Source: GCA-2712985 sp964515905 (GTDB lineage: Bacteria > Pseudomonadota > Alphaproteobacteria > UBA7887). Taken from it: a stretch of 64,000 bases of DNA. The stretch covers positions 33,560 to 97,559 of the forward strand of contig CAZEWK010000097.1 in assembly GCA_964515905.1 (NCBI GenBank), written 5' to 3'. The notes under the pieces are model-generated. The model was not told the DNA's origin, ran no database searches, and saw only the letters and a program-made list of their open reading frames with translations. Below are positions 9,088-18,050 of this stretch, piece after piece (positions within the stretch are counted from its first letter, which is position 1; each line of letters opens with the position of its first letter). Made by a program: the position numbers and the translations under genes.

Positions 9088-10044
9088 ATGAATACGTTTC
9101 TTGATTTTGAGAAACCTATCGCTGAGCTTGAAGGAAAGATCAAGGAACTGCACCATTTAAGCAGCTCTGATCATCTCAACATTGTTGACGAGGTTTCACG
9201 TCTGCAGGATAAGGCCGAGCGTCTTTTGAAGCAGACTTATGCGGAACTTACTCCCTGGCAAAAAACCCAGGTCGCACGTCACCCGGAACGCCCTCATACA
9301 AGCGATTACATCGAATCACTTATCGATAATTTTAATCCTCTAGCGGGTGACAGGTGTTTTGGCGAAGATAAAGCTATTTTAGGCGGGATTGGCCGTTTCC
9401 GGGGTTTTTCAGTGGTCGTTATCGGCCACGAGAAGGGTGCCAACACTCAAGATCGGGTCGAACACAATTTTGGCATGGCTCGTCCCGAAGGTTATCGCAA
9501 AGCTGTGCGTTTAATAAAGCTCGCTGACCACTTTGGACTTCCGGTAATCACTTTTATTGACACACCAGGCGCTTACCCCGGTGTTGGCGCAGAAGAGCGT
9601 GGCCAAGCTGAAGCGATAGCACGCTCCACAGAAGCTTGCCTTAGTCTAAGGGCACCACTTATCAGCGTAATTATAGGAGAAGGAGGGTCAGGGGGGGCTA
9701 TAGCCCTTGCAACCGCAAACCAAGTAATCATGCTAGAAAATTCTATCTACTCAGTAATTTCACCCGAAGGTTGCGCGTCAATATTATGGAGGAGTGCAGA
9801 GAGAGCCGTGGACGCGGCAGAAGCGCTCCGCCTTACCGCACAGGATCTGCACAAACTAAAGCTTATCGATGAGATAGTAGGAGAACCGATTGGTGGCGCA
9901 CACCGGGCACCCAAACAAGTAATAGATGGGATCGGAGAAAAACTCCACTCGAGTATTTTAGCATTAATTAAGGTTCCTAAAGGGGAACTCCGGTCCCAAC
10001 GAAAACAGAAATTTTTGAGAATTGGAGAGCCTGCAACAGATTAA
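9088..10044 (+). CDS. accA: Acetyl-CoA carboxylase carboxyltransferase subunit alpha
   Basis: 318-residue AccA, which with AccD transfers carboxyl from carboxybiotin to acetyl-CoA to make malonyl-CoA. Family blocks: LDFEKPIAELEGKI at the N-terminus, then GDRCFGEDKAILGGIGRF, FIDTPGAYPGVGAEERGQ, GEGGSGGAIA and SPEGCASILW. I chose the ATG at 9088, where the conserved N-terminus begins; an in-frame ATG at 9049 would add 13 unconserved residues. Lies 55 bases downstream of xerD on the same strand. Complete. Confidence 0.96.
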   Translation: MNTFLDFEKPIAELEGKIKELHHLSSSDHLNIVDEVSRLQDKAERLLKQTYAELTPWQKTQVARHPERPHTSDYIESLIDNFNPLAGDRCFGEDKAILGGIGRFRGFSVVVIGHEKGANTQDRVEHNFGMARPEGYRKAVRLIKLADHFGLPVITFIDTPGAYPGVGAEERGQAEAIARSTEACLSLRAPLISVIIGEGGSGGAIALATANQVIMLENSIYSVISPEGCASILWRSAERAVDAAEALRLTAQDLHKLKLIDEIVGEPIGGAHRAPKQVIDGIGEKLHSSILALIKVPKGELRSQRKQKFLRIGEPATD

Positions 10045-10091
10045 AAGACGTGACTAAAGCGTTAGTAGGCGGGTCGTATCAAAAAAAACTT

Positions 10092-10105
10092 CACATGGTT
10101 ACGTG
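10092..10105 (-). terminator. Weak hairpin with T8 tract at the end of boxCB
   Basis: On the minus strand CACGT-AACC-ATGTG (5 bp, one G-U pair) is followed by AAG and eight Ts (plus-strand A8 at 10081-10088). It lies 37 bases past the boxB stop. The stem is short, so termination may be partial. Confidence 0.4.
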
Positions 10106-10141
10106 TTGGCCTGGTTAGAATCTGAGAAGTAGTCCTTATGA

Positions 10142-11557
10142 CTAGATCAGACGAACATACTCATAATCAAAAGGATGGCCATTAATACCTCGCGGCGGTG
10201 GTGCAATCCAACCAGAAATTTTCCCTTGCGCCGTAACGGGCTGCATTAGGCTTGAAACAAAATCTTTATCGTCTCCAGTGGGAAGCCAAGCATCCATGCA
10301 ACTTGCCCAGTGGTCAGCTGCCACAGGCACACCGTCCGGGGCCATATGAAACTCTGCGAAGTTGCCTATCTGCCGATTGAACCCGACATGAGGCAAGGAA
10401 AGTCGCCGTCCAATATTGTACTCTTGGAGCACTCTATTCCATCGCAACAAACCCCGCGAGCAATCTTTCACGAAGTCTTGCCGCAGCCGCTCGTTCAAGG
10501 CACTTATAGCTGGAACTTTTATACTAGTTGGAGCCTCGGTGCCCCACTCGGGGATAATCTGAGAGGAATCATGTAGCTGGTGGTCATCATTGATCTTTGA
10601 CTCATTGTAGCGCCCCTTGAGTCCAGAACTATAGTACGCAGCAGCATTTGAGGATTTTTCACTTCCAAAAAGATCTAACGATACGGAATAATGGAAGTTT
10701 ATGTAACGCTGAATAGTATCCAGGTCGATACCTCCAAACGGCCTAACGTCATCAGTATCATGCTTGACCATCAGTTCCGCTGTGCGCTCGATCACTCTCT
10801 TGACACCACTCTCACCGACAAACATATGGTGGGCCTCTTCCGTAAGCATAAATCGACAGGTCCTTGCTAATGGATCGAATGCGGACTCTGCCAGAGAAGC
10901 CAGCTGATACTTGCCATCCCGATCCGTAAAATACGTGAACATGAAAAACGCGAGCCAATCAGCCGTTGGTTCATTGAACGCACCCAGTATACGGGGTCGA
11001 TCCGGATGGCCAGAGTGTCTCTCCAACATCATATCGGCTTCTTCCCGACCATCACGCCCAAAGTAAGCATGAAGCAGGTATACCATAGCCCACAAATGGC
11101 GGCCTTCCTCAACGTTGACCTGAAACAGGTTTCTCAAATCATAAAGAGATGGCGCAGACCTCCCGAGCAATCTTTGCTGTTCTACCGACGCTGGCTCTGT
11201 ATCTCCTTGAGTGACAATAAGCCGGCGCAAATTAGCCCGATGTTCCCCGGGCACTTGGTTCCACACGGGCATACCCTTATCCTGCCCGAATCCGATCTTG
11301 CGTTCCGGGTCTTGTTCGCTCAAGAAAATACCCCAGCGGTATCTCGGCATTTGCACATAATCAAAATGTGCCCAGCCTCCGGGCTCAATACTTATCGCCG
11401 TACGCAAATACACTTCAGACTGCTGAAACCCTTCTGGTCCCATTTCATCCCACCAGTCCAAGAAATGCGGTTGCCAAGTTTCCAAGGCCCTAAGCAAACG
11501 TCTGTCATCACCAAGCGAAACATTATTTGGAATCTGATCACTATAATCAATATGCAT
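10142..11557 (-). CDS. boxB: Benzoyl-CoA 2,3-epoxidase subunit BoxB
   Basis: 471-residue di-iron oxygenase component that, with the reductase BoxA, converts benzoyl-CoA to 2,3-epoxybenzoyl-CoA in the aerobic hybrid pathway of benzoate breakdown. Expected di-iron ligands are present: E121 (GDTEPAS), E151 and H154 (EEGRHLW), D212 (YFTDRDG), and E241 and H244 (TEEAHHMF). I chose the ATG at 11557, where the conserved IDYSDQIPNN begins; the frame is open to 11701 but that stretch overlaps boxC coding sequence. It starts 8 bases past the boxC stop. No boxA is visible nearby. Confidence 0.93.
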   Translation of the reverse strand: MHIDYSDQIPNNVSLGDDRRLLRALETWQPHFLDWWDEMGPEGFQQSEVYLRTAISIEPGGWAHFDYVQMPRYRWGIFLSEQDPERKIGFGQDKGMPVWNQVPGEHRANLRRLIVTQGDTEPASVEQQRLLGRSAPSLYDLRNLFQVNVEEGRHLWAMVYLLHAYFGRDGREEADMMLERHSGHPDRPRILGAFNEPTADWLAFFMFTYFTDRDGKYQLASLAESAFDPLARTCRFMLTEEAHHMFVGESGVKRVIERTAELMVKHDTDDVRPFGGIDLDTIQRYINFHYSVSLDLFGSEKSSNAAAYYSSGLKGRYNESKINDDHQLHDSSQIIPEWGTEAPTSIKVPAISALNERLRQDFVKDCSRGLLRWNRVLQEYNIGRRLSLPHVGFNRQIGNFAEFHMAPDGVPVAADHWASCMDAWLPTGDDKDFVSSLMQPVTAQGKISGWIAPPPRGINGHPFDYEYVRLI

Positions 11558-11564
11558 CAGCCAC

Positions 11565-13247
11565 CTAAACCCTAATTTTGTCGAATTCCGCTCTCTGGCC
11601 TGTTCCATAAGTTTGCAATGCACCATCGGGTCCATTGGCATTTGGTCGTTCGAAGATCCAGTTTTGCCAAGCTGACAAACGTCCAAAGATTTTCGTTTCA
11701 AGCGTCTCAGGACCTGTAAAACGGAGATTAGCCTCCAAACCGATCAGGGCATCTCCGGAAAAACTTGACCTTTCCTCCAAAGCTAGACGGATTGCTTCTT
11801 CCCAGTCAATTTCGTCGGGGGTTTCAGTTGTAAGTCCCAATTCTCTTGCGGAAGAAGTGGAGAGTCGTTCACCCAGAATCCGGTAAAGATCTAAAATTCT
11901 TTGTTCGTCGTCCAAAAAACGTGTTTGCAAGCGGCTTAGGCCGTTAGCCATTGGTAGTTTACCAAAATTCATCTCTGTTAGGAAAATCGAGGCCGTGGTT
12001 TTCTCATCTAACATATAAATCCGGTCGCACGCCAACGCTAATTCAAATAAAGTCCCAGAAAATGCATCTCCATCATTAATCAAAGCGATTAAGCTCCGAG
12101 AGGTCACCTCTAGACGTTTCAAAATACGAGTCCAATAAAGTCTTACTTCCCGCAAAAACCAATAATGTCCAAGAGAAATACTAGTTTCATCGTATTCGCA
12201 AATTAAAGGGCCCAAGCCGTTTGCCCGAAAAACCCAGTTATTTATTTCTGGACGATTGGTCCTCAGGTGAAGGATCACATCATCTAGGGCGCGGGCCAAA
12301 GCCAGTGGCCAGAATTTGGTTCCTAAGGCCCGTATATCTTCGGCTGAATTAGGACAGGACTCGCTAGGACCAAAGATAGTGAAGTTGGCGCAAGAGGTAT
12401 TAGAATCTATATCCACCTTTAAAAACGGATATTCAAGTTTTGCTCTGGCAATTGTTCTCTCCAATGGAGGCAAACGAATTCCCGGGCTCTTGGCGATCTC
12501 AGCTCTTAGATTATTTATTGCAAGAGCTCTCTTGAGGGCCGTTTCGTTAAGAGTAGATGCTGATACAAGTTCGTCCACCAGAGACCATTCTAAAGCACGC
12601 TTACCTCTCAGCCCCTCGCTGGTCGTACAAAATAAATCGGCACGATCACGTCGCACACGCCTCTTATCAACGAGACGAGTTAAACCGCCCGTTCCAGGAA
12701 GAACACCCAGCAAGGGAACCTCTGGAAGAGAAACAGATGAGGTCCCATCATCAACTAACATGATATAATCACACGCTAAGGCCAGCTCATATCCTCCACC
12801 AGAGGCTGTACCGTTTATTACTGCAATATATTTTTGTCCCGATTCGCTACTTGCCTGTTCTATTGCACAGCGTGTTTCATTCGTAAATTTACAAAAATTC
12901 ACTTTTTCGCCGTGGGTTGCCCCTTTAAGCATGCCAATATTAGCACCAGCACAAAATATTTTTTCTTTCATCGAGGTTATCAATACGGCTCCAACCTCAG
13001 GATACTCAAAGCGTATTCGCTGGACCGCATCGTATAACTCTATATCAACACCAAGGTCGTACGAATTAAGCTTTAGTTCGTAATCCTGCTTCACACCCTT
13101 ACGTTCATCCACGTCCATTGACAGGATTGCAATTGGCGGCTCAACTTTCAGTTGCCAATGCTGGTAGCGCTCAGGAGTGGTCTGAAAATCTATTTGTAGT
13201 GGGCGTCCTACCCCATGTCCGGTTAGACGATTGTTACTATTAGCCAT
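11565..13247 (-). CDS. boxC: 2,3-epoxybenzoyl-CoA dihydrolase BoxC
   Basis: 560-residue enzyme that opens the ring of 2,3-epoxybenzoyl-CoA with two waters, giving 3,4-didehydroadipyl-CoA semialdehyde and formate. The N-terminal half is a crotonase fold: the oxyanion-hole segments KIFCAGANIGML and NGTASGGGYELALACD, then SLPEVPLLGVLPGTGGLTRL. A second crotonase-like half follows (FSGTLFELALACDR), as in known BoxC. Length matches the family. First gene of the boxCB pair, divergent from a PaaK-like ligase 126 bases away, which suggests a shared regulatory region. The next enzyme, the BoxD aldehyde dehydrogenase, is not in this window. Confidence 0.93.
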   Translation of the reverse strand: MANSNNRLTGHGVGRPLQIDFQTTPERYQHWQLKVEPPIAILSMDVDERKGVKQDYELKLNSYDLGVDIELYDAVQRIRFEYPEVGAVLITSMKEKIFCAGANIGMLKGATHGEKVNFCKFTNETRCAIEQASSESGQKYIAVINGTASGGGYELALACDYIMLVDDGTSSVSLPEVPLLGVLPGTGGLTRLVDKRRVRRDRADLFCTTSEGLRGKRALEWSLVDELVSASTLNETALKRALAINNLRAEIAKSPGIRLPPLERTIARAKLEYPFLKVDIDSNTSCANFTIFGPSESCPNSAEDIRALGTKFWPLALARALDDVILHLRTNRPEINNWVFRANGLGPLICEYDETSISLGHYWFLREVRLYWTRILKRLEVTSRSLIALINDGDAFSGTLFELALACDRIYMLDEKTTASIFLTEMNFGKLPMANGLSRLQTRFLDDEQRILDLYRILGERLSTSSARELGLTTETPDEIDWEEAIRLALEERSSFSGDALIGLEANLRFTGPETLETKIFGRLSAWQNWIFERPNANGPDGALQTYGTGQRAEFDKIRV

Positions 13248-13373
13248 TGGCCTCTCTATTGGTGAAGACTAGAGTCTTGATTTGCATACCATACTTAAAA
13301 GGTTAGGACCCAGGTAACATAAGATCGAGTGCTGTAATATGCAGTTTCCAACAACTAAAAGGAAGCCACAAAC

Positions 13374-14606
13374 ATGGATTATTATGACGAATTGGAAACC
13401 CGTCACCCAGACGTACGACATAAAGCACTATTTGATGCGCTGCCAAATCACATCCATCACGCAAGAAGAAATGCACCTCACTGGGGAAGCACCTTATCCG
13501 CAATTAAATCTGAATTGGTACGCACGCCTGAGGCCTTGGCACAGTTGCCAATCACTAGAAAATCCGAATTAAATGATATTCAACAAGAACGTCCACCCCT
13601 TGGGGGGCTTACCACTGCCATACCCACCAGTCTCAGTTGGATATTTTGTTCACCTGGACCTATCTATGAACCTGGTCAGAAGGATCAAGATTTCTGGCGT
13701 ATGGGAAGGGCACTTTTTGCTGCAGGTTTCCGCAAGGGCGACATCGTATACAACACTTTCTCGTACCATTTAACTCCGGCCGGACACATGATGGAAGCAG
13801 GCGCTCACGCTTGTGGTTGCGCGGTAGTGCCAGGCGGCATAGGCAATACAGAGCAGCAACTCCAGGCAATAAGCCACATAAAGCCAGTTGGATACATCGG
13901 GACACCATCTTTCTTAAAAATTCTGCTCGATAAGGCTGGAGAGCTGTCTATAGACGTTTCTTTTATTACTAAAGCAGCTGTGGGCGGCGAAGCGCTTCCG
14001 CCAAGCCTTCGTCAACGTTTTAAGTCATTGGGCATCAATGTTCTCCAGAGCTACGGGACCGCAGATCTGGGACTGGTTGCTTATGAATCTGCAGCTTTAG
14101 AGGGTATGATTATCGACGAAGATGTAATCCTCGAGATAGTCCGACCTGGGACTGGCACTCCCATACCAGACGGAGAAGTTGGAGAGGTAGTTGTTACTTC
14201 ATTTAACGCTGTTTATCCATTGATACGTTTTGCAACGGGCGACTTATCCGCAATCTTACCGGGACAAAGCCCCTGCGGTCGCACAAATAAACGAATAAAA
14301 GGTTGGATGGGGCGCGCGGATCAAACAACAAAGGTAAAAGGAATGTTTGTCCACCCGAAGCAAATTGCAGAGATCACAGCGCATCATCCTGAAATAACGC
14401 TTGCTCGTTTGGTCGTAGACAACATAGACCATGTGGACACAATGACTCTGAACTGTGAAGTAAGTCACGCCAACGAAGGGTTAAAGGAAGCCATCGCCAG
14501 CACCTTGCGAACTATCTGCAAACTCAAAGGCACCGTTGTATTTTGTCAACCTGGCACTTTAGCAAATGATGGAAAAGTCATCGACGATATTAGGACTTAT
14601 AAATAA
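13374..14606 (+). CDS. PaaK-like aryl/acyl-CoA ligase (AMP-forming)
   Basis: 410-residue member of the phenylacetate-CoA ligase branch of the ANL superfamily. The start has AGGAAG 8 bases upstream. Recognisable blocks are the degenerate P-loop SPGPIYEP, AGAHACGCAVVPGG, LQSYGTADLG (the A5-like Y-G-T motif) and GEVGEVVVTSFN with YPLIRFATGDLS (the hinge/ATP-binding aspartate). Position beside boxCB suggests it activates benzoate or a substituted aromatic acid to its CoA thioester, but canonical benzoate-CoA ligases are about 520 residues and of another branch. The substrate is therefore inference; phenylacetate or another aryl acid is possible. Confidence 0.8.
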   Translation: MDYYDELETRHPDVRHKALFDALPNHIHHARRNAPHWGSTLSAIKSELVRTPEALAQLPITRKSELNDIQQERPPLGGLTTAIPTSLSWIFCSPGPIYEPGQKDQDFWRMGRALFAAGFRKGDIVYNTFSYHLTPAGHMMEAGAHACGCAVVPGGIGNTEQQLQAISHIKPVGYIGTPSFLKILLDKAGELSIDVSFITKAAVGGEALPPSLRQRFKSLGINVLQSYGTADLGLVAYESAALEGMIIDEDVILEIVRPGTGTPIPDGEVGEVVVTSFNAVYPLIRFATGDLSAILPGQSPCGRTNKRIKGWMGRADQTTKVKGMFVHPKQIAEITAHHPEITLARLVVDNIDHVDTMTLNCEVSHANEGLKEAIASTLRTICKLKGTVVFCQPGTLANDGKVIDDIRTYK

Positions 14607-14638
14607 TTCCTAAAATACACAATATTACTTGGTGCAAA

Positions 14639-15370
14639 TTACCTTTTCTTTTGGGCACGAATGGCTTTAGCGTATGATTCTTTTTCTTGGGCTTCTTCTG
14701 GGCGCCCCATATCCCGAAGTAATATCGCATAATTCTCATAGCCCCGGGCCACCTCTGAATGTTTCTCCCCAAACGAACTTCGCATCATAACCATTGCAGC
14801 TCCAAAAAGGTTCTCTGAATCTGCATACTTACCTTGAACATGTAGTAGCCGGGCACGATTGTGATAAGCTCGGGCACGATATTTTGTAGCTATTCTGCTC
14901 ATCGAATTGAACGCGTGAGGGTTGTCGGCAAGCACTGACTGCATAACCTCCAATGCTCGGCTATAGTGCTTTTCTGCATCGGTCAAATTGTCCTGCTCCT
15001 CAAACAACCGACCTAAACTATTGTGGCTAGCAGCTACATCCGCATGAATTGCTCCTAATGTCGCTACACGAATTTTTAGGGCTCTCTCATACAACGATTG
15101 TGCGTCAGTAAATCGCGATTGCAACTGATATAATTTGCCAAGATTAAAATGAAATGCTGCCGTGGTTGGATGCTTATTTCCAAACTCCTCCTCGCTCAAT
15201 TGAATAGCTATCTCCGCATAGGGAACCGCTTCAGCATATTGGTGAAGTTTAAACATTGCTTTCACCTTATTTTGAACCTCTCGTAATTCCTCCGACGATT
15301 GAGAAAGCACCGGTTCTTGGCTGCCAAGGCCTATCGCAAGAACTAAAAACCCCAGAATCCCTCTGAACAT
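14639..15370 (-). CDS. Exported TPR-repeat protein
   Basis: About 243 residues with an N-terminal signal peptide (hydrophobic GILGFLVLAIGLG) and four to five tetratricopeptide-type repeats between about residues 35 and 220, including YQLQSRFTDAQSLYERAL, LFEEQDNLTDAEKHYSRAL and AILLRDMGRPEEAQ. TPR proteins of this kind are protein-binding scaffolds in the periplasm; no partner is evident. I prefer the ATG at 15370, with GGAG 9 bases upstream, over a GTG at 15385. It lies downstream of tadA on the same strand, with small hairpins (15394-15411 and 15462-15476) between them that lack T tracts. Confidence 0.75.
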   Translation of the reverse strand: MFRGILGFLVLAIGLGSQEPVLSQSSEELREVQNKVKAMFKLHQYAEAVPYAEIAIQLSEEEFGNKHPTTAAFHFNLGKLYQLQSRFTDAQSLYERALKIRVATLGAIHADVAASHNSLGRLFEEQDNLTDAEKHYSRALEVMQSVLADNPHAFNSMSRIATKYRARAYHNRARLLHVQGKYADSENLFGAAMVMMRSSFGEKHSEVARGYENYAILLRDMGRPEEAQEKESYAKAIRAQKKR

Positions 15371-15477
15371 TAAGTCGCACTCCACTGGACTAATAACGTC
15401 TTTTGACGTTAATGTTTAACCACCGATCAAACAAGGGTTTGCTATGTATTGAGGGTGTGTCGGGACCGAATGTCCCT

Positions 15478-15927
15478 TTATCGGCGTATGCGGAAAAACT
15501 TTTTTAGTAAGAGCCCCGCTTCCTGTTCGCAGATTCCACCGTAAACTTCTGGCTTATGATTACAAGAAGGAAGAGAATATATTCTGGCGCCATTTTCGAC
15601 CCCACCCCCCTTTAAATCGGCAGCCCCAAAATATAGCCTTCGAATACGAGCCAAAGAAATCGCTTGTGCACACATAGGGCAGGGCTCCAAACTGACGTAT
15701 AGATCGAACCCAGTGAGACGAGGAGTCTGGAAAACTTGAGTTGCATGGCGTAAAACCAGGATCTCGGCATGCGCTGTCGGGTCCGTATGTTCCTCCACTC
15801 GGTTACTGTTTGCCGCTACCACTGCGCCGCCAGAATCAACAAGCACAGCGCCAACAGGGACTTCCCCTCGTAAAAGACCGGCCCGAGCCTGATCTAAGGC
15901 CTGTTCCATAAAACTTTTATAGAGCAC
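15478..15927 (-). CDS. tadA: tRNA-specific adenosine deaminase
   Basis: 149-residue zinc deaminase that converts the wobble adenosine-34 of tRNA-Arg(ACG) to inosine. The zinc and catalytic motifs HAE (TAHAEILVLRHA) and PCPMC (LEPCPMCAQAI) are both present, and the length matches TadA. The first codon is GTG at 15927 with GGAA about 8 bases upstream; an ATG at 15909 is an alternative six codons in. Divergent from the peptidase C26 gene at 16009. Guanine or cytosine deaminase relatives are less likely given the RNA-editing type sequence GEVPVGAVLV near the N-terminus. Confidence 0.92.
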   Translation of the reverse strand: MLYKSFMEQALDQARAGLLRGEVPVGAVLVDSGGAVVAANSNRVEEHTDPTAHAEILVLRHATQVFQTPRLTGFDLYVSLEPCPMCAQAISLARIRRLYFGAADLKGGGVENGARIYSLPSCNHKPEVYGGICEQEAGLLLKKFFRIRR

Positions 15928-16008
15928 TGCAGCAAATTCCTATTATCATGGTACGAAGACCATAGTTCCACTGTTGCACCTGTCCACCCTTAATATTATC
16001 CTAGTCAT

Positions 16009-16734
16009 ATGTCGCCTCCATCGCACCAACCAGTAATTGGCGTTACGCTGGATTACGAAACAGCCGGGGGTTATTCAAAATTTCCATGGTATGCAGTTCG
16101 TGAAAATTATATGGATGCAGTCACCTTTGCAGGCGGACTGCCGGTGGCGTTACCACATAGCGATCAAAACATCTCCCAATATATGGACATGATTGACGGA
16201 TTGCTTGTGACCGGAGGCGCTTTCGACGTTGACCCGCAACTGTTTGGCGCTGCACGGACTAACACAGTAACAGTCACGAAGACCCAACGCACACGCTTTG
16301 AGCTATCTGCAGTCGGCATAGCATTGGAGCGCGATATTCCCCTTCTCGGAATTTGTGGCGGAGAACAGCTGATTAATGTCGCTTTGGGTGGTAGTCTTAT
16401 ACAAGATATCTCGCATGATGTTGCCGGCAGCCTTCAACACGAACAAGTAGCTCCCAGAAATGAGCCTGGGCATAGTGTCAATATTATCTCAAAAACGTTG
16501 CTTCACAGTATCGTCGGGCAAAGTACTATTGAAGTAAATAGTGCACACCACCAGGCGGTGGCAAATATCGGAACGTCTTGCGTTGTTAACGCCTTGGCTC
16601 CCGATGGTATTATTGAGGGCATTGAAGAATTGAATCATAGATTCTGTCTTGGGATTCAATGGCATCCAGAATTTCACATTTCATCTGGAGACAGAAAAAT
16701 ATTTGAGGCCTTCGTTAATGCCTGCAATCAATGA
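16009..16734 (+). CDS. Class I glutamine amidotransferase-like hydrolase (peptidase C26, PuuD-like)
   Basis: 241-residue gamma-glutamyl-gamma-aminobutyrate hydrolase family member. The nucleophile elbow GICGGEQLINVALGG carries the catalytic cysteine, and the partner histidine and glutamate are in QWHPEF near the C-terminus. Such enzymes hydrolyse gamma-glutamyl amides, for example in putrescine degradation, but no other puu genes lie nearby, so the substrate is open. The stop overlaps the next gene by 4 bases, forming an operon with a pseudouridine synthase and rsmD. Confidence 0.88.
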   Translation: MSPPSHQPVIGVTLDYETAGGYSKFPWYAVRENYMDAVTFAGGLPVALPHSDQNISQYMDMIDGLLVTGGAFDVDPQLFGAARTNTVTVTKTQRTRFELSAVGIALERDIPLLGICGGEQLINVALGGSLIQDISHDVAGSLQHEQVAPRNEPGHSVNIISKTLLHSIVGQSTIEVNSAHHQAVANIGTSCVVNALAPDGIIEGIEELNHRFCLGIQWHPEFHISSGDRKIFEAFVNACNQ

Positions 16735-17456
16735 CAAAGGATGGCTCAGAACGCGTCGCGAAACGGCTAGCAAGGGCCGGACTTTGTTCAAGACGTCAGG
16801 GGGAACTCTGGGTCCGAGAAGGTCGTGTTACAGTGGATGGGGAAATTTTAACAACACCAGCGGTGCTAGTTGGACCAAAGTCTTCGATAAAGGTCGATGG
16901 TAGAGAAATACCTAAACCGAACGAAACTCTTCTTTGGCGGTACAATAAACCGCGCGGCTTGCTCACCACACATCAGGATCCACGTGGTCGACCAACTGTA
17001 TTTCAATCCCTACCCAAACATCTGCCCAGAGTTATATCCATTGGGCGTCTAGACATAAATTCTGAAGGGCTCTTACTGCTCACAAACGATGGTGGGCTAG
17101 CACGCCGACTAGAGCTCCCAAAAACAGGCTTATTAAGGCGATACCGTGCACGTGTTCACGGGATCCCGGACACCGAGAAATTAGAGTTATTAAAAAAAGG
17201 AATCATTGTTAATAAAATTTCCTATGCCCCAATATTTGCTAGTTTGGATCGTCAAGTGGGTCACAATGCCTGGTTAACCGTGGCCTTGAAGGAGGGGAAA
17301 AACCGAGAAGTAAGGAATGTCTTGAATCATCTTGGGCTCGACGTCAACCGCCTAATTCGCATTAGCTATGGGCCGTTCAATTTAGGACAACTAAAAAGCG
17401 GTGGGGTTGCTGCAGTATCTAAAAAACTAACCAAGCGGTACACTGAGGATTTATGA
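16731..17456 (+). CDS. rluB: RluB/RsuA-family pseudouridine synthase
   Basis: 241-residue rRNA pseudouridine synthase. An N-terminal S4 RNA-binding domain (about residues 5-50, ERVAKRLARAGLCSRRQGE) precedes the catalytic domain with the active-site aspartate in GRLDINSEGLLLLTNDG. The KEGKNREVRNVLNHLG stretch is typical of RluB/RluE/RluF and RsuA. RluB (23S rRNA U2605 in E. coli numbering) is the usual alphaproteobacterial assignment for this gene beside rsmD. Overlaps its neighbours by 4 bases on both sides. Confidence 0.9.
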   Translation: MTKDGSERVAKRLARAGLCSRRQGELWVREGRVTVDGEILTTPAVLVGPKSSIKVDGREIPKPNETLLWRYNKPRGLLTTHQDPRGRPTVFQSLPKHLPRVISIGRLDINSEGLLLLTNDGGLARRLELPKTGLLRRYRARVHGIPDTEKLELLKKGIIVNKISYAPIFASLDRQVGHNAWLTVALKEGKNREVRNVLNHLGLDVNRLIRISYGPFNLGQLKSGGVAAVSKKLTKRYTEDL

Positions 17457-18022
17457 GAGTAATTTCTGGTATCTGGCGGAACCACAAAATTATAGCCCCG
17501 CAGGGAAACACTGTACGACCTACAGCAGATCGTGCACGACAGATGATTTTCAATGTGGTCGAGAACTCGGGCCTTTACTCCAAGTGGCCTATAGAAAAGG
17601 CGACTTTTCTCGACTTATTTGCAGGTACTGGGGCCGTAGGGATAGAGGCACTTTCGCGAGGTGCAGGCACAGCAATCTTTATAGACAACAGCAGAACATC
17701 AGTGGCAGCGGTGGACTCAAATGTTAAATCGATTGGAGCAGAAAAAAAATCAATCATAATTCAAGCAGACGCTCTAAACCCAGGACCACCACGAGCTACT
17801 TCTTCAATTGTATTTCTTGACCCACCCTACCAATACCACCTGTCGGGAAAGGCACTCACCTCTCTCTCCAAAACCAAATGGTTTGAAGCTGGAGCTCTCA
17901 TTATAGTAGAAACTTCAAAAAACGATTTACTTAATTTACCGTCCGCCTTTGACCCAATTGAGCAGCGAAATTGTGGGAATGCAAGATTCTGGTTCTACGT
18001 TTTTCTTGGACTTAAATATTAG
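17453..18022 (+). CDS. rsmD: 16S rRNA (guanine(966)-N2)-methyltransferase RsmD
   Basis: 189-residue SAM-dependent methyltransferase acting on G966 of 16S rRNA during 30S assembly. Visible: the N-terminal RVISGIWR and RPTADRARQMIFN block, the SAM-binding motif FLDLFAGTGAVGIEALSRGA, and the catalytic LDPPYQ motif. Length fits RsmD. Start overlaps the pseudouridine synthase stop by 4 bases. Convergent with mutL 28 bases away; no terminator hairpin is apparent between them. Confidence 0.94.
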   Translation: MRVISGIWRNHKIIAPQGNTVRPTADRARQMIFNVVENSGLYSKWPIEKATFLDLFAGTGAVGIEALSRGAGTAIFIDNSRTSVAAVDSNVKSIGAEKKSIIIQADALNPGPPRATSSIVFLDPPYQYHLSGKALTSLSKTKWFEAGALIIVETSKNDLLNLPSAFDPIEQRNCGNARFWFYVFLGLKY

Positions 18023-18050
18023 TAAGCCACTAACTACAATATACCCAAGA

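Noticed and set aside
15394..15411. TAACGTC/GACGTTA hairpin between tadA and the TPR gene as a terminator
   Set aside because: Perfect 7-bp stem but no T tract on either strand; kept only as a remark.
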